Assembly: GCF_013116825.1 (NCBI RefSeq)
Contig: NZ_JABFNS010000029.1
Location: forward strand, 1-64,000
Source: Myxococcus xanthus
GTDB lineage: Bacteria; Myxococcota; Myxococcia; Myxococcales; Myxococcaceae
Reading direction: 5' to 3'
Length of the DNA: 64,000 bases
The notes under the pieces are model-generated. The model saw nothing but the letters and a program-made list of their open reading frames with translations. It did not search any database and had not been told where the DNA came from. The position numbers and the translations under genes are program-made. Shown here piece after piece: positions 1 through 6,855 of the stretch. How positions within the stretch are numbered: the first letter of the stretch is position 1; each line of letters begins with the position of its first letter.

Positions 1-162
1 GGGCGGGCGGGGGTCATGAAGCAATCAGTACGCCCCCCCAGCAGCGGCTGCTTCACTCCACGCGCCAAGCGCTTGCGCCAGGGCGCAATCCGTCCGGCCC
101 CTCACCACCCTTCAGGTCCCAGCCAGGGTCTTCACCGCCCCGGCCGGGTCTCCGCTGTATCG

Positions 163-522
163 CTACGTCTCGAGCGCGTTCGCCACCTGCCCCAACAGGC
201 GAAGACGCGGTGCGTCCAGCTTGCGCACCGTGCGCAGCAGCCGGCGGACTTCCGGACGCTCGCGGTATTCCGGCGGGTCCTCCGCCAGCGTGGGCGCGCC
301 TTCCACGCCCGCCATTCCCAAGAGCACGTCCGATGAGCAGTTGAGCACCAGGCACAGCTTGCGCAACGTGCGGACGCTGGGGAGCATGTGGCCGCGCTCC
401 AGGCGGCCATACACCTCGGTGGCGATGCCAACGCGCTCGGCCACGTCGGCCTGGGTCAGCTCCAGCCGTTGTCGCGCCGCGCGGACCGCGTTTCCAATGA
501 GGGTTGCCAGTCGTTGTTCCAT
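163..522 (-). CDS. XRE-family helix-turn-helix regulator
   Basis: A predicted 119-residue DNA-binding regulator. An HTH_XRE domain fills residues ~8-65, with the characteristic LTQADVAERVGI and RLERG segments; the rest is a short acidic/basic tail with no ligand domain. The start MEQRL is chosen because the HTH begins right after it. The frame stays open upstream, with another ATG at 567, so an N-terminal extension is possible and no strong ribosome site decides between them. It is divergent from pomY across a ~420 bp gap, but there is no evidence that it controls the pom genes. The target is unknown. Confidence 0.75.
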   Translation of the reverse strand: MEQRLATLIGNAVRAARQRLELTQADVAERVGIATEVYGRLERGHMLPSVRTLRKLCLVLNCSSDVLLGMAGVEGAPTLAEDPPEYRERPEVRRLLRTVRKLDAPRLRLLGQVANALET

Positions 523-943
523 GGCGTGCGGAAAACCTGTCGAAAAGAGGGCTTCGTCCCCCCGCATCCAGGCGGAGAGGCTCCGGGGAGAAGTGACGGC
601 CGTTGGCTGCCTCGTGGAACACAGATTACGAGTGGGGTCTGACATTCCGGGGCTTCCGGGAGGGCCTGCTGGAGCGTCCGGAATCGAGCGCTTCAACCCC
701 TTGAGACGGATGTGACTCGCGCGGCCCCCTCGTGCGCGCGGAAGCCGAAAATTCGGCCTGCGCGGCGTTGTCAATGACGGCACGGGACGCGTTGAAAAAA
801 GCCCTGGTGTTTCCGTGGTTTACGAAGTGTGGACGTCTGACGTAGGGTAGGCCCCCCGGTAGGTGCCGGGAATCCGGTGCAAACCCCCGGTGACTCGGAT
901 CCGCAGGCCGCGCCGCGTGCCTCGCGGGGAGGCTGTTGAGGTC
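523..943. other. Divergent intergenic region (XRE regulator / pomY)
   Basis: About 420 bp with no convincing gene between the divergently transcribed XRE regulator and pomY. It should contain both promoters; no clear -35/-10 pair stands out. Its 3' part, just before pomY, contains a sequence resembling the conserved core of cobalamin riboswitches, listed separately. Confidence 0.5.
868..905 (+). promoter_or_regulatory. Cobalamin-riboswitch-like core motif in the pomY leader
   Basis: The stretch GGGAATCCGGTGCAAACC (868-885) followed by CCGG, TGAC and CCGCA resembles the core of the cobalamin riboswitch (GGGAA, then a CCGGTG-AA-CC stem-loop, then a GAC...CCGCA segment). It lies 40-75 nt before the GTG start of pomY. 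Against the assignment, I cannot find a convincing 3' B12 box or the complete outer stems, so this may be a chance match in GC-rich DNA. Confidence 0.25.
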
Positions 944-3037
944 GTGAGCGACGAGCGTCCGGACGCGCTGCTCAAGAGCGCACTCGAAAAGATCGTCTAC
1001 TTCGAGGCGCGTGCCCAACAGCTCCACAGCGAGCTGGCTTCGACGCGCGATGAGATGGAGCACCTCAAGCGCGAGCTCGCGGAGACGCACCAGCGCGAGC
1101 TGGGGCTGCGCCGTGAGGTCGCGGAGCTGGAGGTCCGCGTGGGTCGGCTCCAGGCCGAACGCGAGGAGCTGGCCCGGCTCAACCAGGCCCTGCGCGGCGA
1201 GCGGAACCAGATGATGGACAAGCTGCTGGACGTGGGGCGCATCCGCGCCACCGCCCAGGAGCGCGACGACGAGGACGACGACCTGGGGCTCGACCTGGCG
1301 TCGTTCATCTCCCAGCTCCGCAGCGAGGTGCTGCTGCGCGGTGAGGGGGGGCCGGTGGCCCGCGGGCTGGTGGTCCCCACGCGGCGCTCGACGGTGCCGC
1401 TGCGTGAGACGGCGGCCAGTGTCCCCGTGACGCCGGCGCCGGTGAGCGAGCCGCCCGTGGCCGCTGTCGCCGAGGACGACGGCCTGTCTCCGGTGGCGCG
1501 TGAGGCGCAGCGCTTCCTGCAGGCGGGCCGGTTGGGCGTGAGCGCGGCGCAGCACGCGGAGCTGTCCTCGCACGCGGGTTTCGGCGGGCCGACGGATGAG
1601 ACGTTGTTCGGGTTCTCCATCCGCGAGCTGTCCGCGCAGGATGGCGCGGCCCGGGTGCGCGCCGCGGAGCGATTGAAGGCGCTGTCACAGCCGGCCGCCG
1701 CGCCCGCGCTGGCGTCGGCGCTGCATGCGGAGACGGATCCGACGGCGCAGGTGGCGCTGCTCCAGGCGTTCGCGTCGCTGTGCCAGGAAGAGGGCGCGTC
1801 GGTGGTGTCGCCGCTGCTCGCGTCGCCGGTGCCGGAGGTGCGCATCGCGGCGCTCAAGGCGCTCCTGACGCTGGCGCCGAAGGACGCGGCGCCGCATCTG
1901 GCGCAGGCGATGAAGGATCCGGACCGCTCGGTGCGCCGCCGCGCGTCGCTGCTGGCGCTGGGCCTGGAAGGTGAGACGGCGCGGCGGTTGGGCGAGGAAG
2001 CCATCCACGACGCGGATCCGGAGGCGCGCGCGCTGGCCGCGCTGGCGCTCGGAGCTGGCGCTGGGGAGAACGCGCGCACGCTGCTGCTGGGCGCCTTGGG
2101 TGACCGTGAGCAGCGCGTTCGCAAGGCCGCCGCGCAGAGTCTGTCGCGCATCCTGGGGCAGGACGTGTCGGCGGTGGTGGACCTGGACGAGACGCACCGC
2201 CGCCGGGAGATTCGCCGGCTGGCGACGTTGCCCGTGAAGCCCGTGCGGGCGCGGCTGGAGCAGCCTCGTCCGGTGGTGGCTTCGGTGCAGGCGGTCGCGC
2301 CGGCAGTGGCTGTCGCCGCGGTGGTTCAGGCGCCGGTCGCGGTGGTCGAGCAGCCCGCTCACGCGGTCGCCGCCGTGGGGGCCGCCGCGAATCGGCAGGC
2401 CGTCACCGTGGGCCTCGCGCAGGGCGCGGGGCCGGTGGGGCCCGTGCAGGGGCGAGCGGGCCCCGTGGGAGCGCCGGTGGCTCCGATGCCCGCGCCGACG
2501 CCACAGGCTGCCGCTCCCGTGCAGCGCCCGTCCGCGCCGACGCCACAGGTCGCCACTCCAGTGCAGCGTCCGCCTGCGTCGGTTCCGCAGACCGCCGCCT
2601 CCGCACCGCGTCCACCCGCGCCGGCTCCGCAGGCCGCCGCCCCCGTGCAGCGTCCGCCCGCGCCCGCTCCGCAGGCCGCCCCAATCCATTCAAGTTCCGC
2701 GCAGGCTCCGCGCGCCCCGGCCGCTCGCCTGTCCCCCGTCCAGGCGGCCTTGGTAGCCATGGGCGCGGTGCCCGGGCAGGCCGCTCCCGCGCCGCGTGTT
2801 CCCGCTGCCGCCGCGGGGCCGTCCCGTCCGGCGGCCCCCTCGCGCCCCAGTGCGTCACCGGTGGAAACCCTCTGCTCGCAGATGCTGGCCGAAGTCCGCG
2901 TCGCCGTCCGAGGCCGCTCGCTCGTCGAGCTGGCGGTCGCGCTCTCGGCGCCCTCGGAGCTCGCCCAGGAGGCGCTCACTCTGTTGTCCGCACGGGGAGC
3001 GGTGATTCGAAGGGGGCACAAATACTTCGCCGCTTGA
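944..3037 (+). CDS. pomY: PomY, cell-division-site positioning protein
   Basis: PomY is one of three proteins (PomX/PomY/PomZ) that form a nucleoid-associated cluster marking midcell and stimulating FtsZ ring formation in Myxococcus; PomY stimulates the PomZ ATPase. From the GTG start (VSDERP) it has 697 residues: coiled coil ~15-90, acidic stretch ~105-115, HEAT-like alpha repeats ~215-415, Pro/Ala/Gln-rich repeats ~430-610, and a compact C-terminal domain ~635-697. The GTG is chosen because conserved sequence starts there; the open frame upstream looks non-conserved. M. xanthus PomY is reported as 682 residues, so the small excess probably lies in the repeats. pomZ follows after 40 nt. Identity rests mainly on synteny with pomZ and pomX. 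Confidence 0.92.
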   Translation: MSDERPDALLKSALEKIVYFEARAQQLHSELASTRDEMEHLKRELAETHQRELGLRREVAELEVRVGRLQAEREELARLNQALRGERNQMMDKLLDVGRIRATAQERDDEDDDLGLDLASFISQLRSEVLLRGEGGPVARGLVVPTRRSTVPLRETAASVPVTPAPVSEPPVAAVAEDDGLSPVAREAQRFLQAGRLGVSAAQHAELSSHAGFGGPTDETLFGFSIRELSAQDGAARVRAAERLKALSQPAAAPALASALHAETDPTAQVALLQAFASLCQEEGASVVSPLLASPVPEVRIAALKALLTLAPKDAAPHLAQAMKDPDRSVRRRASLLALGLEGETARRLGEEAIHDADPEARALAALALGAGAGENARTLLLGALGDREQRVRKAAAQSLSRILGQDVSAVVDLDETHRRREIRRLATLPVKPVRARLEQPRPVVASVQAVAPAVAVAAVVQAPVAVVEQPAHAVAAVGAAANRQAVTVGLAQGAGPVGPVQGRAGPVGAPVAPMPAPTPQAAAPVQRPSAPTPQVATPVQRPPASVPQTAASAPRPPAPAPQAAAPVQRPPAPAPQAAPIHSSSAQAPRAPAARLSPVQAALVAMGAVPGQAAPAPRVPAAAAGPSRPAAPSRPSASPVETLCSQMLAEVRVAVRGRSLVELAVALSAPSELAQEALTLLSARGAVIRRGHKYFAA
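2485..2690 (+). repeat. Imperfect Pro/Ala/Gln repeats within pomY
   Basis: About five degenerate in-frame copies of a unit resembling PAPTPQAAAPVQRP are encoded in tandem, and the DNA (CCGACGCCACAGG..., GTGCAGCG..) is visibly repetitive. They form the low-complexity linker between the HEAT domain and the conserved C-terminus of PomY. The copy number is a likely source of length differences between strains. Confidence 0.8.
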
Positions 3038-3077
3038 GGCAAGGTAGCCGTCCCGCACGTCTTTCGAAGGGTCGTCC

Positions 3078-4037
3078 ATGGAAGCGCCGACGTACAGCTC
3101 CAAGCAGGTCGCCGAGATGCTCGGCGTGTCCCCGAAGCAGATTCCGGAGGAATCGCGGAAGGACGCCTACACGCCCGACGACATCTGGGAGCTGCGCACC
3201 ACGCTCGACCGTTTCCCGGCGCGGCTGGGCCACCGCCGCCAGCTCTTCCTGAACTTCAAGGGCGGCACCGGCAAGACGTCGCTGTCCACGTCCTACGCCT
3301 GGCGCCTGGCGGAGCTGGGCTACGCGGTGCTCCTCATCGACCTCGACAGCCAGGGCCACGCCACCAAGTGCCTGGGCTACGAGGGCGAGGACTTCGAGAA
3401 GACGCTCCTGGACGTCCTCGTCCGCAAGACGCCCCTGGCCAAGGTCATCCAGAAGTCCTCGCTGCCCAACCTGGACTTCGTCCCGTCCAACCTGACCATG
3501 TCCACGGTGGACCTCGCGCTGATGCCCATGGCCGGCCGCGAGTTCAAGCTGCGCAACGCCCTCAAGGACGTGGAGGCCCAGTACGACGTCGTCGTCTTCG
3601 ACGCGCCGCCGTCCTTCGGCCTGCTCAACCTCAACGCGCTGATGGCGGCGAACGACTTGTTCGTCCCCGTGCTCGCGGACTTCCTGTCCTTCCACGGCCT
3701 CAAGCTGCTGTTCGAAACGGTGCAGAGCCTGGAGGAGGACCTGAACCACGTGCTCGACCACGTCTTCATCGTGGTCAACTCCTTCAACGCCACCTTCAAG
3801 CTGGCGAAGGAGGCGCTGGAGGCGCTCCAGACGCACTATCCGGAGTTCCTGCTGCCCACCATCATCCGGCAGTGCACCAAGTTCGCGCAGGCCTCCAGCG
3901 AGGGTCGGCCGGTGTTCGTCGCGGACCCCTCGTCCAAGGGGGCCAACGACATCCAGGCCATGATTGACAACATCCTGCCCCGGCTGGTGGCCGCGGCAGC
4001 CGTCGCCCAGACGAAGGGCACCCAGCAGGCCGGCTGA
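3078..4037 (+). CDS. pomZ: PomZ, ParA/MinD-family ATPase
   Basis: A 319-residue ATPase that binds nucleoid DNA as an ATP dimer and carries the PomX/PomY cluster to midcell. Residues 61-67 are the deviant Walker A KGGTGKT. G62, K66 and D90 (LIDLD) match the positions mutated in published M. xanthus PomZ studies, and K268 matches the residue used to abolish DNA binding. An N-terminal ~50-residue extension resembling a short MerR-like helix (VAEMLGVSPKQI) precedes the ATPase core. The length equals that of M. xanthus PomZ. It sits 40 nt after pomY and 5 nt before pomX, so the three genes are almost certainly one operon. Confidence 0.97.
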   Translation: MEAPTYSSKQVAEMLGVSPKQIPEESRKDAYTPDDIWELRTTLDRFPARLGHRRQLFLNFKGGTGKTSLSTSYAWRLAELGYAVLLIDLDSQGHATKCLGYEGEDFEKTLLDVLVRKTPLAKVIQKSSLPNLDFVPSNLTMSTVDLALMPMAGREFKLRNALKDVEAQYDVVVFDAPPSFGLLNLNALMAANDLFVPVLADFLSFHGLKLLFETVQSLEEDLNHVLDHVFIVVNSFNATFKLAKEALEALQTHYPEFLLPTIIRQCTKFAQASSEGRPVFVADPSSKGANDIQAMIDNILPRLVAAAAVAQTKGTQQAG

Positions 4038-4042
4038 GAACC

Positions 4043-5257
4043 ATGAAGAAAGCCTTTGAACAGAACGTGTCCCGCGCCAAGCCGCGCCTCCGCCTGGGCG
4101 CGCTGACGGGCCTCGTTGACCCCGTCGAGCCCACGCCTCCCGAGCCCGAGGCCGAAGCGGCACCCGAGCCCGTCGCCGAGGCCCCCGACCTCTCCGCCGA
4201 GGTGCGCGCCCGCATCGAGCGCGCCCGCAGCCCGCGCCCCAGCGCCGCCCAGGCCATGGACGCCGCCCTGCGCGAGCAGGACGACGCGCCCGTCTACGAG
4301 GAGCCCCCGCCGGAGCCCGAGGCGGTCGCCGACGTGCCCGTGACGTACGGGGCTCCGCCGGAGGCGGAGGCGTTGCTCGACACCGAGCCGCACGCCGAGC
4401 CCGTCACCTTCGCCGCGCCGCCTCCGGCGCTGCACTTCGACGCCGTCAGTCCTCCTCCGGAGGCGCACCCCATGACGCAGGCCTCGGCTCCCGTGTCCAT
4501 GCCGCACGTCACCGCCACCGTCGCGGAGCCGGTGGCCCGTGTCGAAGCGCCGCCCACCGAGGTGGAGGTGCAGCGGCCGGCCCCGCCGCGCGAGGACGGG
4601 CAGGACTCCTCGGCCCGCCGTGAGCGACTGAAGGCCCGGCTCAAGGCCGTGCGGGAGAATCCGCGCCCGGAGCCGCTGCCCGCCACCGTGGCGGAGGCGG
4701 GCCAGCGCGCCGTGGAGCGCATCACCCACCTCCAGGCGGAGCTGGTGAAGGTGAAGGCGCTCAACCTCTCCCTCACGCAGGACCTGGAGGTGTCTCGCCG
4801 TCAGGCGGAGAAGGCCACGGAAGAGGCCCGCCTGCGCATGGACGAGGCGCGCCGCCTGTCCTCGGAGATGGAGGGCCGGGTGAAGCTGCTGGCCGACCTG
4901 GAGCGCGAGCTGTCCGCGCTGGAGGGCGAGCGCGACGAGGCGCTGCTGTCGCTCCAGGAGACGCGGCAGGCGCTTCAGGCCGCTGCCAAGGAGCGCGAGG
5001 CCCTGGAAGAAGAGGTCGCCCGCGGCAAGCAGTCCCTGGTGGACAGCCTGGCCGAGGAGGAGCGGCTCGCCAGTGAGCTGGAGGCCGCCAAGGACGAGTC
5101 CACGTCCCTGCACCGCGCGGTGGAAGCGCTCCAGGGAGAGCGCGACGTGCTGGCCCAGCAGGTGGCCTCGCTCACCGCCGAGCGCGCCGAACTGCTCGAG
5201 GCGCGCAAGGCCCTGGAGTCGGTGCACCGGGCCCTGAGTCAGGCCACGGTGCGCTGA
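4043..5257 (+). CDS. pomX: PomX, scaffold and PomZ-activating protein
   Basis: A 404-residue protein (the same length as M. xanthus PomX) that self-assembles as the scaffold of the division-site cluster. Its basic N-terminal peptide, starting MKKAFEQNVSRAKPRLRLGA, activates the PomZ ATPase; K13 and R15, the published activating residues, are both present. Residues ~27-210 are Ala/Pro/Glu-rich and disordered; residues ~215-404 form a long coiled coil. It is the last gene of the pom operon and ends 10 bp from the convergent M48 protease gene. Confidence 0.97.
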   Translation: MKKAFEQNVSRAKPRLRLGALTGLVDPVEPTPPEPEAEAAPEPVAEAPDLSAEVRARIERARSPRPSAAQAMDAALREQDDAPVYEEPPPEPEAVADVPVTYGAPPEAEALLDTEPHAEPVTFAAPPPALHFDAVSPPPEAHPMTQASAPVSMPHVTATVAEPVARVEAPPTEVEVQRPAPPREDGQDSSARRERLKARLKAVRENPRPEPLPATVAEAGQRAVERITHLQAELVKVKALNLSLTQDLEVSRRQAEKATEEARLRMDEARRLSSEMEGRVKLLADLERELSALEGERDEALLSLQETRQALQAAAKEREALEEEVARGKQSLVDSLAEEERLASELEAAKDESTSLHRAVEALQGERDVLAQQVASLTAERAELLEARKALESVHRALSQATVR

Positions 5258-5267
5258 AGCCGCCCGG

Positions 5268-6254
5268 CTACTTCCCGTCCTTCGCCACGCCGCGTGCGTT
5301 GTTTCCACCGCGCACGGCGGCGAAGGCGGGGCTGAGCGGCGGCGAGCGGAGCCCTTCGGTGGCCAGTCCACTGAAGGCGCCAGCCGGCTGTTTCAGCGCC
5401 TGGACGTGCGCGAGGATGTTGCGCCGGCGCTCGTCCTTCCCCGGGTGGTTGGCGAAGGTGCTGCCCCCGTCCTTCGTCTTGGCCAGCAGGGCGAGGTAGT
5501 CGTCCGGCGTGTAGCCCGCGGAGAGCATCAGCTCGACGGCGATCCGGTCCGCCTCCAACTCCTGCTCCTTGGCGTTCCCCTTGTCGATGAGGTCGATGGT
5601 CTTCTCGCTCAGGTGGCCCAGCAGGCCCGGTTCCTGGTCCAAGTCCAGCGTCCCGTCGCCATCGCGGCCGGCGGAGAGCACCTTCACCGCGGTGGGGGAG
5701 AGCACGGCCTCGCCGTAGGTGACCAGCTCGCACGTCTTCACCTTCGCGTCGCCGTATTGATGGATGGCGTGCTTGAGCGTGACGTGGGCGATTTCGTGCG
5801 CCAGCACGCCGGCCAGCTGTCCTTCGTTCTCCAGTCCCTGGAGCAGCTTCCGGGTGACGAAGACGTAGCCGCCGGGCGCGGACATCGCGTTGAACTGGGA
5901 CGTGTCCTGGAGCACGCCGAAGGTCCACTCGAGCGTGGGCCGCGCGGATTGCGCCGCCAGGTTCTTCCCCACGACGTTGACGTAGCGGTGGAGCGCGTCG
6001 TTGGGGCCGTCCAGCAGCAGCCCGCCACCCCGTCGCACGTAGTTGATGGCCAGCGCGCCGCCCAGGGCGTACTCCTCCTGCACGCTGGGGGCGGCGCGCA
6101 GCTTCTTGCACGTCTTGGCTTCCGCGGACGCGGCGCTCAGCTTCCCCAGGATGTTCTCACCCCGGGTGAGCGAGGACGCATTGAAGCCCTTGCAGGACGC
6201 CGTCAGCGCGCCCAGACCCACCAACGCGAGCACCTTCCAGCCCGTTCGCATCAT
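5268..6254 (-). CDS. M48-family metalloprotease, lipoprotein
   Basis: A 328-residue envelope zinc protease. The signal peptide ends in the lipobox LTAS|C21. The HEIAH motif (H153, E154, H157) sits in VLAHEIAHVTLKH, and the third ligand is in ELEADRIAVELM, the usual M48 arrangement (BepA/Oma1-like). Such proteins process or quality-control envelope proteins; the substrate here is unknown. The start codon is in ATGATG, whose first ATG overlaps the TGA of the upstream SH3-like gene by 4 bp, indicating translational coupling. It is the third gene of an operon with an adenylate cyclase. Confidence 0.88.
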   Translation of the reverse strand: MMRTGWKVLALVGLGALTASCKGFNASSLTRGENILGKLSAASAEAKTCKKLRAAPSVQEEYALGGALAINYVRRGGGLLLDGPNDALHRYVNVVGKNLAAQSARPTLEWTFGVLQDTSQFNAMSAPGGYVFVTRKLLQGLENEGQLAGVLAHEIAHVTLKHAIHQYGDAKVKTCELVTYGEAVLSPTAVKVLSAGRDGDGTLDLDQEPGLLGHLSEKTIDLIDKGNAKEQELEADRIAVELMLSAGYTPDDYLALLAKTKDGGSTFANHPGKDERRRNILAHVQALKQPAGAFSGLATEGLRSPPLSPAFAAVRGGNNARGVAKDGK

Positions 6255-6829
6255 CGGTTGCCGCTCCGCTTGTTCGTCCCGGCCTTCGCGACCGTGTCGC
6301 TGGCGCCCACCACCGGGAAGAGCCCCACCGCCGTCACGTGCGCGGCGATGTCCGCCGTGGATACGGACTTCGCCAGCGTCTCCAGCGCCTTGATGTCCTG
6401 CACGGCCTTGCCGTGGTCGCCGCCCTTGTCCTTGCCGTACTGCTCCGCGCCGGGGCTGAGCGCCTTCACCGCGGCGCCACTGGCGACGAACTTCTTTGGA
6501 TCCACCTGCTGGGTGCCATTCCCTTGCGTCACCAGCTCCATGTTGGGCGGCGTGGTGGACAGGTTCGTCTGGAACACGAAGCCCTTCTTGCCGGTGGCCG
6601 TGGTCACCCGGTGCCACTGCTTGTGCTTCGCATCCGCGCCGCCCCACGTCACCCGCTCCCCGGGCTGGAGCACCGCCACGGCGTTGTCCGAGCCAGACGG
6701 ACTCGCCTGCACGCGCGTGTTCTTCGCCTTCACGTACAGCGGCTCGCCGACCTTCACGGCCGACGCCCCCGCCGGAATCGCCAGCGCCAGCAGGGCGGTG
6801 GTCCATGCCACCCGCGTCTTCATCCCCAT
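6251..6829 (-). CDS. Exported SH3-like domain protein
   Basis: A 192-residue secreted protein. The signal peptide (MGMKTRV..., cleavage near GASA) is followed by an SH3b-like beta domain at ~20-90 with the typical NTRVQASPSG...VAVLQPGERV and KGFVF strands, then an alpha-helical acidic tail. SH3b domains in the periplasm commonly bind peptidoglycan or partner proteins. The frame is open up to 6859, where it would overlap the cyclase stop by 4 bp (ATGA). I prefer 6829 because the hydrophobic signal then starts at the N-terminus and AAGGAG lies upstream; 6823 is also possible. Confidence 0.72.
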   Translation of the reverse strand: MGMKTRVAWTTALLALAIPAGASAVKVGEPLYVKAKNTRVQASPSGSDNAVAVLQPGERVTWGGADAKHKQWHRVTTATGKKGFVFQTNLSTTPPNMELVTQGNGTQQVDPKKFVASGAAVKALSPGAEQYGKDKGGDHGKAVQDIKALETLAKSVSTADIAAHVTAVGLFPVVGASDTVAKAGTNKRSGNR

Positions 6830-6855
6830 GTCTCCCCGACTCCTTTCCGCACCGC

